Shown here: piece after piece, positions 46,551 through 61,500 of the stretch | Numbering within the stretch: position 1 is the first letter of the stretch | Layout: every line of letters begins with the position of its first letter | Source: Saprospiraceae bacterium | GTDB lineage: Bacteria; Bacteroidota; Bacteroidia; Chitinophagales; Saprospiraceae | NCBI GenBank assembly: GCA_019638385.1 | Contig: JAHBTW010000001.1 | Coordinates: 1 to 64,000, forward strand | Length of the DNA stretch: 64,000 bases | Reading direction: 5' to 3' | Program-made: the position numbers and the translations under genes | The notes under the pieces: model-generated | Databases searched by the model: none | What the model was told of the DNA's origin: nothing | The model's input: the letters and a program-made list of their open reading frames with translations, nothing else

Positions 46551-49500
46551 ATGAAAAAACTTTACAATCTCAAGTCCTATATACAACATGGACTTACATT
46601 CAAGCGGCCGTTTTTTGTTCTTGCAGGAACGCTGGTATTGGGCATAACCGGAGTTTTCGCCTATGCCTGGTCGAATCAAATTAGTTGGAACGACGTATCC
46701 TTGCGTTCCGGCGTTCAAGCCTTAGTTAGCCGAATTTGGAATTCTTCGGAACAGTCCGAGAACAACGAAGCTATGATGATGATGCCGCCGCCGCCGCCCT
46801 CCCTCTCGGGGCCGGCGTGCGTGGATAACGGCATACAAACCTGGCTGCGCGTGGATGATGGCGTCAATATGGCAGCGGGTACTAAAATTGCTTCCTGGAC
46901 GGATGTCAGCGGCAATAACCGAACTCCTATACAAAACAACAATGCCATCCGGCCTGACCTGCTGAGCGGGAACCGCTTCAACTTTCACCCGGCGGTAGAA
47001 TTCTCCGGCAATGAAGTGATGCAATTCCCAACTGGAATTCCACACAACAACCTCCGTATTTTTGCGGTAGGAACTCGAACCAACAATGCATCGAACTGGA
47101 AAACCCTGTTCAGGGGGTCAGTTCGGGATCATCAGGTGATTGTACATTTTTCCAATCATCGTTTAGGCTATTACGATAACGGCAACGGTAATTTTAAAAG
47201 TACCAACCATATAATAAGCCCTACAGTGCCGCAACTGATGAGCTTTGCACATACGGCTACTACAAACGCCGCCGTGGGCAGATTGAACGGCAAGGCCGGA
47301 ACCAATATGACCGGTATTGACGAAACCAATGCTGCCATCAATTTTTTCGGAAACTTTCAGGGCGGCGGCCAGCCTTTTGGCGCACTTTCAGAAGTCATCG
47401 TATATAATGGTGTATTGAGTGCGCTTGAGGAGCAAAAAGTGAATTCATACCTCGCATTAAAATACGGCCTGACCTTAGATCAAACCACCCCAACCAACTA
47501 TGTAGCCAGCGATGGCGCCACCCTGATGTGGGATGCTACGGCCAATGCGGGATACAACAACAACATTGCAGGCATTGGCCGCGATGATTGCACCGCGCTG
47601 TACCAAAAGCAATCGAGGTCAGTCAATACCGACGACTTGGTAACCGTAGCGGTTGGCAGCAGCGTAGCAACGACCAATGCCCTGAATACGGGCGTTATTG
47701 CCAACAATTCTTTCCTCGTTTGGGGCAACAACAACGGCTCCACTGTAATCAACACGGCGGTGGCCGGACTTTCCAATACCCAGCTTCGAATGAACCGAAT
47801 CTGGAAAGTGGATAAAACCAACTGGAGCGACCAAACCGTTACCCTGTGCGCGGTGCCTGTTGGTGCGCGGTACCTCATCATCAGCCCGGACGCAACCTTT
47901 GACGCCGGAGACACCGAATTGACTTTAGAAGTCAACCCCACAACCAGTTGCGTTACCTTCAATTCTTCCCTGCTGCCCGATGGCGGCTATTTTACTTTTG
48001 GATCCCGCCTTGCCGGCCCGGCTTGTGTAGATGACCAAATCAGGCTTTGGGTTCGTGCCGATTATGGCCTGACCGTAACCGGCGCCAATGTGACGGGATG
48101 GAAAGATTTCTCCGGTCGCAACAGCCATTCTGTATCCGTTGCAGGGGCAGTGGCGTACAACATTATGCCCAATAACTTTAACCCTTCCTTCCGCATTCGC
48201 AATTCCACAACGGATGGGATACTTGGCCAGAACCTCGGGATGAGCGGCAGTAACAATTTCTCTGTTTTCTTTGTGACCACGCCTACCAATGCCAATAATG
48301 GTTTTGATTTTGTATCCATTGCAGATGGTTATTCCAATGCGATCGAATACGCTACGGCCGGTGGAGGTCGCCTATCAACGCGGGTCAATAATGCGGGTAT
48401 CACCCCCAACGGGTTGACGGCCAACATCAACCGCGCTCACGTTTTCGGTTTTAATGCCAGTGGTGGGAGCGGTCTGGGATATATGGATGGATTGGCGGGT
48501 ACCGCACAGTCACCGGGTTCTCTTGCCAGCTCTACCCGGGGGTGGCGCGTGGGCGACTTTATAGCTAACGGAGACGGAGCCGGAGCACACTACAGCGAAG
48601 TTGTTATTTACAATAAAGCCCTTACGCCAACTGAAATGCAGCGCGTAAATTCCTATTTATCGCTCAAATACGGCATTACCTACAACAACGGCAGTTCTAA
48701 CTACGTGGCAAGCGACGGCACAACCAATATGTGGAATGCGACCGACAATGCCGGCTACAACAACGACATCGCTGGTATTGGCCGCGACGACTGCACGGCG
48801 TTGCACCAAAAACAGTCGAAGTCGGTCAATACTGATGCATTGATTACGATGGCGACCGGAACGACTATTGCTACTTCCAACCAGGTCAATACGGCCCCCA
48901 TCACCAACAATAATTCTTACCTCACGTGGGGTAATAACAATGGCGCAACCACCTTTCTCACTTCGGTCATGGGATTGCCTAATGCCACCCTGCGCACGGC
49001 GCGTGTTTGGCGGGTAGATAAAACCAACTGGGCGGATCAGGACATTACTTTTGCAGTGGGCCAAATTGGCGCCCGTTATTTGATCATCAGTTCAGATGCT
49101 ACTTTTGGAGCTGGCGATACGGAGCTGGCGTTGGATAGTAAAGGCCGCGTGACGTTCAACTCTTCTTTGTTGAGCGATGGCGCTTATTTTGCATTAGCAA
49201 CCAAATTGAGCGGCCCGGCTTGCGTAGATGCCGGCATTCAAACCTGGTTGCGCGCTGATTATGGCCTCACCGATGCCAAAGTTTCCACCTGGGGCGATTT
49301 CAGCGGCAGCAGCCGTACTCCAACTCAGGTGACTGCCGCCAAACAACCGGATTTCCTGACCAGTACGCAATTCAACTACTACCCTGCGGTGCGCTTCACC
49401 GGCAATCAGGTTATGCAATTTGCCAATCCGGGCATTCCGCACAACAACCTGAAAATCTTTGCCGTCGGTATTCGCGCCAACAATACCACCAACTGGAAAA

Positions 49501-52500
49501 CCATGTTCCGCGGAAGCGTGCAGGATCACCAGCTCATGGGGCATTATTCCAACAATACCCTGGGGTATTACGACAATAACAACGTAGGCTTCAAGGGTAC
49601 AGGGCTTGCGCTCAGTGCCACGGTACCTCAGTTGATGACCATCAGCCACACCGCTGCGACCAATATTGCTACCGGCAAAGTCAATGGCAGGGCGGGAACC
49701 AACATGATCAACATTGACGAAACCAATGCGGCGCTCAACTATTTCGGCAATTTTCAGGGCGGCGGACAAGCTTTCGGTACCATTGCCGAGGTGGCGGTGT
49801 ACAACGCCAACATGAGCGCAGCCGATGAAAATCGGGTACATTCCTATTTTGCACTTAAATATGGCCTCACGCTGGATCAGACGACTCCTACCAATTATGT
49901 AGCCAGCGACGGAACCACCTTCATGCGGGAAGCCGCAGCCAATACCGGTTATATGAGTAATGTTGCTGGTATTGGTCGTGATGATTGCTCTGATTTGTAT
50001 CACAAGCAATCTAAATCGGTTAATGCCGGTTTTCAGATTGCAGGGGCGATTGGTGACACGCTGACTGCCGCAAGTGGAGACAATGAAGGCGTCCTTACAA
50101 ATAACCTGTCTTTCTTTACCTGGGGAGACAATAACGCAAGTTCGGATTACAACCAGGCGATGGTGTATAGCGGCGCCGATTATGTGCGCATGAGTCGTGT
50201 CTGGCGGGCCTCCAAAACCAACTGGAGCGATGCCGATATGACGATGTGCTTCACGGCTACCGAAGCCGGGTATTATATCATGGTGAGCAATGCAAGCGCT
50301 ACTTTTGCCACGGTGGATCAGCTCATTGAAATTGGGGAAGATGGTTGTGTCACCTTTAACTCTGCGCTCATTAATCATGGCGCTTACTTCTCGTTGGCTA
50401 AAAAGGTTCAGGGCCCAGGTTGTGTCAACGTCGGTATTTTTGCCTGGTTGCGCGCTGACGACGGCACAGCGACCGGCTCTTTGTGGGAGGATTACAGCGG
50501 CAATAATAACCACCTCAATCAGCAATACAACGGCACCCCGCCTACTGTGGTGGAAAATGGCATGAACTTCAACCCAACGCTTTCGTTCACAGCAACCTCT
50601 AATCGAATAGGGGCTACTGACTATAAACTACCTCGAAATGCGATCACGCAGTTTGTAGTTCTGGATCGTGCAGCGACTACCCGCGATGAGTATTTGGTAA
50701 GTTATGCCGGCACGGCAGCAGGAGACAATAATGATTTTTTAATAGGGACTAACTATGTTACAGCCAAAGGCTCAAATATTGCTTTATCGCCGGCACTGGA
50801 TATCAGTAAGCCTCATTCCTTTGGGGTAGCCTGGGATCGGGTAGGTACCGGGGCCTATACGTTTTATCGGGATCATGCCACTCAGACGGGCACAAGGAAG
50901 CTGGCTCAATTAGTTGCCACTGGAACATACATTCTGGGGGAAGATCAGGATTCGTATGGCGGTGGATTTGATGTAAATCAGGCCTACCTTGGCAAGATTG
51001 CTGAAGTCATTTGTTATGACCGCGTCGTCACGGCTGCGGAAGCCTTGCGCATCAACTCCTACCTCGCACTGAAATATGGTATCACCCTTAACCAAACACC
51101 CGCTACTGACTATGTTGCCAGTAATGGTACGACCCGGATGTGGACGGCCGCCGACAATACCGGCTACAACCGGAATATTGCAGGTATCGGGCGGGACGAT
51201 TGTACGGATTTGCACCAAAAACAATCCAAACCTACGAATACCGGCGGCATCATTACGATGGCCTTAGGCGATGCAGTAGCAGCGTCTAATCCTGCCAATG
51301 CGCAAGGGGTAACCAATGATATGTCTTTTCTCGTGTGGGCGCACAACAATGCTGCACTCACTTTTTCAACGGTGGTGACGGGGCTGCCCAACAGTACGGT
51401 GCATACGTCCCGAATATGGAAAACCGATAAAACCAACTGGGGCGACCAGAGCATTACGGTTTGCGCTCAGGGTACGGCAGCACGTTACCTGCTCATCAGC
51501 AACGACGCTACTTTTGGGGCCGGCGATACGGAACTGGCCTTGAACACCCAAGGTTGTGTGACGTTCAATTCTTCCCTGCTTGCTGACGGCTCATTTTTTA
51601 CTCTGGCCACCAAAATTACCGGTCCGGCCTGTGTGGATAACAACATCAAAATTTGGCTGCGCGCCGATTATGGCACCACAACGGAAACCGGCGCTTCCCA
51701 ATGGAATGATTTCAGCGGCGTGAATAACAACGTCGTGCAGGCAACAGCGACCCAACAGCCCGGAATAATTGCATCTCATGCCAACTACAATCCTGCGCTG
51801 GATTTCGATGGCTCGAATGATGTCATGACGGATGCCAACGGGATTCTTGGCACGGCAACGTATTCAGATGTCAACGCCTTCATCGTTTCCACGCAGGATG
51901 TCTTGCAGGCCAGTTCGATCTTCCAGGAAGGCAATGCAGGCGCAACGAACTATTTGAACACCCATATCAATTGGAACAACAACTATCTATACTGGGATGC
52001 GGGCACTTCGTCGGCCAGCAACCGGCTCAATGTATTGGCACCGACTGTCGTCAATGGCACACCTTCGCTTTACTCGCTCACCGCAAAAACAGGCGTTGGG
52101 CAGGCGATTTATCAAAATGGTAAATCATTGGCCTCGGATGCTACCATGGCCAACTTCAATGGCAACAACCGACCCATGTATATTGGTCAGGCAGTGCTAT
52201 CCGGTGGCTATTATTACAATGGCAAAATTTCAGAAATTGCCATTTACACCGGCCCGATTACCCCCACAGAACGGCAGCAAATTGAATCTTATTTGTCTTT
52301 AAAATATGGCCTGACCTTAGATCAGACTGTCCCTCGCGACTATTTGGCCAGCGACGGCACGACGACCATGTGGAAAGCATCCGACAATACAGGCTTTGCA
52401 AATGACATTGCCGGCATCGGACGCGATGACTGTACGGCGCTGTATCAAAAACAATCCCGTTCGGCCAACACGGATGATTTTGTCATCATGGCTGCCGGCG

Positions 52501-55500
52501 ACAGCGTGGCGACTACGAACCTTGGCAACCCTGCTACCATCACCAACGACAACTCCTATTTAGTCTGGAGCAACGACAACAACAGCACGGCGCTCACAAA
52601 TTCGGTGAGCGGTTTTCCAAACGCCACCACGCGGATGGATCGCACCTGGAAAGTGGACAAAACGAACTTTGCCAACCAAACCATTACAGCTTGTTTCAGC
52701 GGATATAGTGGCGATTATTTCCTGCTCATCAGCAGCGATGCCACATTTGGCCCGGGCGATACGGAATTGACGCTGACCGCTGATGGCTGTGTGACGTTCA
52801 GTTCTGCGCTGTTGCCCGATGGCGCTTATTTTACTTTAGGCAAAAAAATCATCGGCCCGGCTTGCGTGAATGGGGGAATCCGTACCTGGCAACGCGCTGA
52901 CGCAAATGGTTCTGAAAATATGACATGGTTCGACTTCAGTGGTCGGGAAAATCACGCCGACCAGGCGACAGTAGCAGACCGCCCGCTCGCATTGACCGGC
53001 AGCGAAGCGAATGCGATCAACTTTAATGAGGGCTTCCAGTTTAGCACCGCCGTGGAGTATTTTAACTATACCAACAACCTGGGACTCGTCGGAACGGGCA
53101 ACAATTCGGTGATCTGGGTGGCAAAATCAATCGCTGCAACAGGAATTACTCAGGCCGTATTGTCACATAGCGGTACCGGGAGCAATCTGTTCCTTGCTTA
53201 TCAGGACAATACGAATAAACCCGCCGTCGGTGTGGGCGGGGGCGGTGGAACTTGTGCGCCCATTGCGACAAGCGCTCCGCCTTTTAATACCGCTTTGATC
53301 GGTACGTTCAATCGAACTTCTACCACTTCGGCCACGGTCTATACCAATGGCGGTTCTGCGAGCACTTCTACTTGTTCTGCCAATTTTGTTGGTCAAAACA
53401 TGCGCATCGGCGCCAGAAGTTCTTCGGCATTCCAGCCATTCAACGGCAATATTTCCGAAGTCATCGTGTACAACCGCGCGTTGAGTGCTGCGGAATTGCA
53501 GCAGGTGCATTCCTATTTGGGTTTGAAATACGGCATCACTCTCGATCAAACGACCCCAACGGATTATATCGCCAGCGACGGTGCTACCCGTATGTGGACA
53601 GCCGCCGACAACACAGGCTACAACCACGACATCACCGGCCTTGGTCGCGATGAATGCACGGAACTGCATCAAAAACAATCTAAGTCGGTCAATGCGGACA
53701 ACATCATTACGATGGCTACCGGAACTATGCTTGCCACAACCAATGGCGAGAACCAAAATGCGGTGATCAACGACAATTCCTATTTAGTTTGGGGGAATAA
53801 CGATGGCTCTACCGACTTTGGGCCGGTCATTACAGGGCTGCCAAACGCCACGGTAACAATGGGACGGGTATGGAAAGCCGATAAAACCAATTGGGCCGAT
53901 CAGGACATTACCATTTGTGTGCCCCCCGGAGGCGAGCGTTATTTGCTCATTAGCAGCGACGCCACTTTCGGTGCGGGTGATACGGAATTGCCCATTACGT
54001 TTGCAACCAACTGCGTTACCTTCAATTCCAGCTTGTTGGGAGATGGTTATTATTTCACCATTGCGACCAAAATCGCAGGTCCGGCTTGCGTAGATAATGG
54101 TGTTCGGATGTGGTTGCGCGCCGATTACGGAGCAAGCCCCGCCAGTTGGGTTGATTTTAGCGGAAGCAATAATACTTCCACTCAGGCCACAGTTGCCAAC
54201 CAACCGCTTTATGCGCCTGCTGCGATCAACTACAATCCGGCGATGACCTTCGACGGGGTAAATGACCATTTGACGCCGGCGGCAGACTTGCTCGCAACCG
54301 GAAACATACCCTATACCATCGTCGGCGTAGGAACCGGCACAGGAGGGACCTTCTATTCGGAAGGAAGCTCTACGGTCAATCAGGCTTTCTATACGCGGAA
54401 CACTTCTCCAACGGCCAGCCACGACTTTTCCGGCCTGGCATTTAATCTCGGAGCTTTTCCGAACACGCCCAGGTTAACGCGTTTTCAATACAACTCGGCC
54501 ACTTCCATTCGGTCAATTGTGATGAACTCCGGCGCCCTATCAGGCAATAGCGGGGTACAAACTTTCAACAAACAACCCGGCGGGCGCAAAGTAGGCAGCA
54601 ACCAGCAACTCGGCAGTTATTACAACGGCAACTTCAGTGAACTCGTGGTGTATAACCGCGTGCTTACTGCCGCAGAATTACAGCGGGTGGAGTCTTATTT
54701 GTCCCTGAAATACGGGATTACGATGAACCAAACCGTGCCGACCGACTATGTAGCCAGCGATGGCGCCACCACTATGTGGAAAGCCTCCGATAACGTGGGC
54801 TTTGGGTTTGACATTGCCGGTATCGGCCGCGACGATTGCACCAATTTATACCAGAAACAATCGCAATCGGTGAATGCCAATTCAGTGGTAGCCATTGCGT
54901 TGGATACATTCACGTCGTCGAATCTTACCAATCTGGATACGATTGTAAACGACAATTCTTTCTTCACCTGGAGCAGCAACAACGGCGCACTGGCATTCAA
55001 TGATGGCGTCACTTCCAACTCAACGACTGTACGGTTGTCGAGGTTGTGGAAAGTAGACCGCACTAATTTTGCAGACCGGGAAATGACGATTTGTTTCACG
55101 GGCTACAATGAAGACAATTTCATGCTGATTCATACTTCCGATGGTAGCTTTGCGTCTTCGGAACAAGACATACAACTCAACGCCAGTGGTTGCGTCACTA
55201 TTTCATCTGCTGAATTGCCGGATGGCGCTTATTTTACACTGGGTAAAAACATTATAGGTCCTGCGTGTGTGAATGTAGGTGTGACGACGTGGCTACGCGC
55301 CGATGACGGTTTTGCCAGCGGTGCTGCCTGGGACGATTACAGCGGCAATGACAACCATGCTTCGCAGGCAACGGTAGGCAACCAGCCGCCTTTTGTGTCT
55401 TCGGCCATCAACTTTAATCCAGCGATGGATTTTAACAACAATACCCATTATCTCGACTTTACGAATAATTTGGGAATTGCAGGAACCAGCCCCTTCACCG

Positions 55501-58500
55501 TAATCGGTATGGGCAGCCGCAATAGTGTCGGTACCTGGGATGTTTTCTTATCGCACCAAACGACTGCTACCGGCGGATTTTTCTTTGGTTATGCCAACAC
55601 GAATAATAATGTCATACATCGAACGGGTACGGGCAATACGATTACCGGCCCCAGCACGGTGCCGGTGAATACGCCAACTTTGATAACAGGTACCCGAACA
55701 GGCAATAACTTTGCACTCTTCAACAACGGCGCTGCCGACGGAACGGCTACCGTAGCCCATGCATACAATGCAAACAACATGCGGCTCGGCAACCGCAATA
55801 CCTCGGCCGACGTGGCCTTCCACGGCCCCATGAGCGAAGTGATTGTTTATAACAGAGCATTGAGCGCACCCGAATTGCAACGCGTACATTCCTACTTCTC
55901 GCTCAAGTACGGCCTCACCATGAACAATGGCGCATCTGACTATCTCGCCAGTGACGGCCTGACCAAAATGTGGGCGGTAGCCGACAACGCAGGCTATGGC
56001 CATGACATCGCCGGTATCGGTCGCGACGATTGCACGGGGTTACACCAAAAGCAGTCGCAGTCGTCAAACAGTGATCGTTTGATCACCGTTGCGCTTGGCA
56101 ATACAATTGCTGCATCCAATGCTGCCAATATCTTGTCTGTGTCGAACGATCACTCTTTCCTCGTATGGAGCAATGACAATGCGGCAACCACCTTCTCCAC
56201 ACCGGTTATCGGTTTGGCCAATGCTACGGTGCGCATGCCGCGTATCTGGAAAGTGGACAAAACCAACTGGGTAGATCAGGACATCGTGCTCTGTGTGCCG
56301 CAAGGCGGCGAGCGTTACCTGCTCATCAGCAGCGACGCTACCTTTGGCGCAGGCGATACGGAAATCCCTGTCAGCTTTGTAGATGGCTGTGCCAGATTCA
56401 ATTCTTCTTTGTTGCAAGATGGCTACTACTTTACCATTGCTACCAAGATCGTCGGCCCGGCCTGTGTGGATTCCAATATTCGCCTCTGGTTGCGCGCTGA
56501 CTATGCCGCATCGGGCGCCAACTGGGTTGACTATAGCGGTAACGGCAACAGCGTGACGCAAACCACCGTGGGCAGTCAGCCTTTACCGCAGAGCAGTGTC
56601 ATCAACTACAACCCGGTTATGAAATTTGACGGCTCCGACGACTTTATGTCGCTGGCGGGCGGGTTGTTCAAAACAGGTACGACATACACCCATGCCAATA
56701 CTTTTGTGGTGCAGATTGCGGATCAGGTAAAGCAACAAGCTACTTTCTACGAAACAGCATCTGCTGCTTTTACAGCTATAATGCCTTGGAGTGACAACAT
56801 CATGTACTGGGATCCTCCGTTAGGAAATCGTGTCAATACAACTGCCGGCAACTGGGGGACACTGGGCACGCCTGCGCTTTGGAGCATGACGAGCAATCCG
56901 GCTGGTACAGATATTACTACGGGGCGGTACATTTACCGGAATCGTACGCAAATTGCCGGTAACGTAACCGCGCCGGCCACTTTTACTGGCGTAAATGCCA
57001 ATGCATTTGAGGTGGGACGGCGCGTTTATACGGCAGGCCAGAATGCCAATGCCCGGATTGCAGAAATCGTGGTCTACGACGGCCCGATTACCAACGCACA
57101 ACGGCAGCGGATTGAGTCTTACTTAGCTTTGAAATACGGCCTTACCTTAGATCAGACTACGCCGACGGATTACATCGCCAGCGACATGACAACCCGTATG
57201 TGGGCCGCAGCCGATAACGTCGGCTTTGGTCATGACATCGCCGGTATCGGTCGCGACAATTGCACGGAGCTGTATCAAAAGCAATCCCGTTCTGTCAATA
57301 CAGATGACGTGGTTACCGTAGCGCTTGGCGACAGCATCGCCGCTACGAACGTTGACAACGGAGGTTCGATCACCAACAACATCTCCTTTTTTACCTGGAG
57401 CAACGACAATGGAGACTACATGTTGAGCACGGAAGTGCCGGGATTGAATGCCAATACTCGCGTCACCCGGATATGGCGCGTGGACAGAACCGCCAACTGG
57501 GCAGATCAGGACATGACGATTTGCTTTAGTGGTTACAATGATGAGTATTCATTATTGACGAGCAGCGATGCTACATTTGATGCAGCCGATAACGAATTCC
57601 CACTGGACGGGAATGGTTGCATAACGATTAGTTCCAGCCTGTTGGCAGATGGTTCCTATTTCTCCCTGGGCAGAAAATTAAGCGGCCCTGGTTGTGTAAA
57701 TCTGGGTATCCGGGTTTGGTTGGATGCAGCATCGGGATTGAGTGGCATTACGGATGGAATTCAGTGGGACGACATCAGCGGGAACGGCCTGCACGTCGCT
57801 CAAACGGTGGATGCGCGCGAAGCAACACTGGGCGCCGCAAACAGCGCTCACAACTACCATCCGTTTATGAACTTCGACGGAGGCGACGTTTTTGAAACCG
57901 ACGAGCAAGTACTCACCAGCGCCACCAGTAGCGGCAGTGTGTTCTTCGTTTCAAAATACAGAGACCTGGCAGGGTACGACAGCCCGGTAGATTTTGATGC
58001 CGACGACCCGCATTTGGGCAGGCTGAACAACAGCCTCGTGGTGTATAAAAACGGATCCGCGCCGGTGCAGTTCAACCCTGCATCGCTCACCCTGACCATA
58101 GACAAAACGCACCTGTCCGGCTATATTTGGACCGGCGGTACGAATGGCGGAGTAGAACTGCGCAGAGACGGCACTTCGGCCAGTGATCCGTTGATGGACT
58201 TTAACAACATCGGCTACACCAAAGATTTTGGGGTGGGCGGGTATATCACCGGCGCAGAAGGAATCAATGGCACCATGTCGGAAGTCATTGTTTATAACCG
58301 GAAACTCACGCCTGCAGAAGTTAATCAGGTAGAATCCTATCTTGCCTTGAAGTATGGTCTTACGTTGGATCAAACGACGCCGACAGACTATGTGGCCAGT
58401 GATGCAACGACCCGCATGTGGACAGCAGCCGATAACGCAGGCTTCGGCCACGACATCGCCGGTATCGGCTTGGATGAATGTACCAATTTGAATCAAAAAC

Positions 58501-61500
58501 AATCCGCATCCGCCAACAACGACAATTTGATAACCATTGCGTTGGGATCTTCCATTGCAGCAACCAATGCCGACAATGACGGTGTCATTACCAACAATCT
58601 TTCGTTCTTCACCTGGAGCAACGACGATGCCGCTACCACTTTCATGACGCCTGTTACCGGTTTCCCGAATGCCTCCGTCCGCATGGCGCGTACCTGGAAG
58701 GTGGATAGAACTAATTGGGATGATCAGGACATCACCCTCTGCGTTTCGCAAAGCGGAGAGCGCTATCTGCTCATCAGCACCGACGCTACTTTTGGTGCGG
58801 GCGATACCCAATTGAGCTTCAATTCAAGCACAGGTTGCGTGACGTTCAACACCAGCCTGCTACCTGATGGCGCTTACTTCACCATCGGTACCCGTATATC
58901 GGGGCCGAACTGCGTAAACAACGGCATCCGGGTGTGGTTGCGGGCCGACTATGCAGCGACCGGCGCCAACTGGGTGGACTTCAGCGGAAACGGCCTCAAT
59001 GCCACGCAGGGAACCGTAGCTAATCAGGCCGCAACAACGCTGTTTGGTACGAACTTTAACCCGGCGCTGGACTTTGACGGCACGAACGACTTCTTCGACT
59101 TTGCGCACGGTCTGAATACAACGGATCCTTCCACCTTTTACTTCGTATCAAGAACGGATGTAGTGAATGCCAGTTATCAGGCATTGGCGGAGATCGGAAA
59201 CGACCGACCCGGCTTCTACTGGCGCTCCGGCCGTGCCAACAACTTTACATTCGATGTTACCACAACCGACATACTGCATACATCGGTCTTCACCGTGGCC
59301 GATCCGACCATATTCGGCTTCACTGCCAATAATGCCGACCCTAAAGATTTTGCGATTCGGGCTAATGGTCTGCAAGAAGTCTTTACAGGAGCAGACGGTA
59401 CCTATCCGTTGGGGACAGGAGCTGCGGGCGCCCGATTGGGCGCGATTAACTCAGGAGCCGGCATCGCCTTCAACGGCCACATGAGTGAGGTGATATCTTA
59501 CAATCGCGTACTTACGCCTGCCGAACGCAATCAGGTAGAATCTTACTTAGCCATTAAGTACGGCATCACCCTCCATCAGGCTACGCCGACCAATTATGTG
59601 GCCAGTGATGGAACCACCGTTACCTGGAACGCTGTGGGCAACCCCGGCTACAACAACGACATCGCCGGCATCGGCCGCGACGAGTGTACCGACTTGAATC
59701 AGAAACAATCGAAAAGCGTCAACAGCGATGCCGTCGTAACGATGGGCGCTGCCAATCAGATTGACTCTACCAATGCAGCCAATACCGCCAATTTGGTCGA
59801 TATGAGCTTCCTGGTTTGGGGCAACGACAACGGCTCCGTCACGGGTTGGAACCTGCAAGACATCAGTGTTCCCGGTAGCGAATGCGAGCACCTGCGCATC
59901 AACCGCAAGTGGCGCTTCCAGGAAACCGGCAATGCAGAAGACGTACTCCTGCGCCTTGATGTGGACGATGCACAACTTGATATCCAGGCACTTCCGGCAG
60001 GGGCCACGGCTTATTACCTGTTCATAGACGACGATGGCGACTTTACCAACGGGGGAACCGCCGCTTTTGAAATGACCAACAGCAGCGGCAGCAACTGGGA
60101 TGTAACCCTCACTCCCGGCATGCGCAGCGGCAATGGTTATTTCTCGTTCGGAACGAAATTGGATGCGCCATTCGAGATTTCATTTACCACCACCGAAACG
60201 GCGGCTACGGAAGCCATTCTTGCCTCTACCAGCCCACGTGTGCTAACGGTGCAAATTCCGTTTGCGCTCAACCATAGCATCAGTGTGGATTATGCGACGG
60301 TAGATGGCACAGCTACTGCAACGGACGGCGATTTTACGAACATTCCAACCACCACGCTGACGATCAACGCAGGCATGACAACCGGAACCTTCGGTGTGAC
60401 CATTTTGAATGATGCCGATAATGATGTGGACGAAACATTCACAGTAGCACTATCTAATCCGGTAGGCGCCTGCCTGAGTACAACGCAGAGCGTACATACC
60501 TTCACAATCATTGAAGACGAACCGCTCAACTACTGCTCCGGCGCATCGGAAATAGAAATATTCCCGAACCTGCAGTTCCTCCCGACGGGCAATATGACCG
60601 CTACCGTGACCATCACCGGCACGACAGATGCGGTGAATGACACGTTAACGGTTGATCTTTCGGGGTATCCGAATGCAGAAGCTGCTTTCACGCATCCGAC
60701 GTTGACGATCACGCCGGTCATGGGCGATTCCATCACTGCAGAGGAAATGGAAGACATCCTGAGTTCGGTGGCGTTCAGTTCCGCAACAGCTACCGGAGGC
60801 ACACGCACGCTGACGTTCACGGTCAATAACGGTGGCCCGGTTGTCGTTGGTACCCGGAATGTCATGCTGAACCTCCCGCCTTCTGCCGCAGTGCTTACCG
60901 GTGGCGGTACAATTTGCAGCGGCAACAGCGCGGATCTTGTGGTCACCATCACAGGGGGGACTGGCCCGTATTCGGTTGTGTACTCCGATGGGGTCACCAA
61001 CTTTACGGTCAGTCCATATACTTCGGGCGCCAACATTCCGGTCAGCCCGATGAGCACGACGACTTACACCTTGGTGAGTGCGGAAGACAGCTTTACTTGT
61101 GCGGCAACATCTGCTTCCGGTTCTGCTTTAATTACCGTCATACCCGGGCTGAGCACCAACCTGAGCGTGAGTGATGCGACGATTTGTAATCCTGCTACCG
61201 GCGATGTGAGTATCGTCATTACCAATGCAGACGACGGTGTTACTTATGAATTGAAAACGTTGGGCGATGCCTCGCTGACGCCGCCTGTAACGGGCTTGGG
61301 CAATGGCGGCAACCTGACGCTTACCATCCTGCAAGCCAATGCGCCCGCTACGACCACGACCTACATGGTGCAAGCATCTCGCATGGCCTGCGCGCCGGCC
61401 AATCTGACCGATCAGCCAACCGTAACCGTAGAAGGGCCGATTTCAATCAGCACACAGCCTGCCGATGCTACCGAATGTTCGGGCAGCGGCGCCGGCTTCT

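Noticed and set aside
49194..50525. Long minus-strand frame of 443 codons inside the giant gene
   Set aside because: It lies antisense to well-conserved adhesin modules, and similar minus-strand frames occur across the repeat region. It reads as low-information Ile/Val/Gly-rich protein without family motifs. The plus frame is the real one.
53163..56561. Further minus-strand frames in the adhesin region (e.g. 53163-53756, 55548-56003, 56064-56561)
   Set aside because: They are shadows of the repeat codons on the other strand and recur at the same places in each module.
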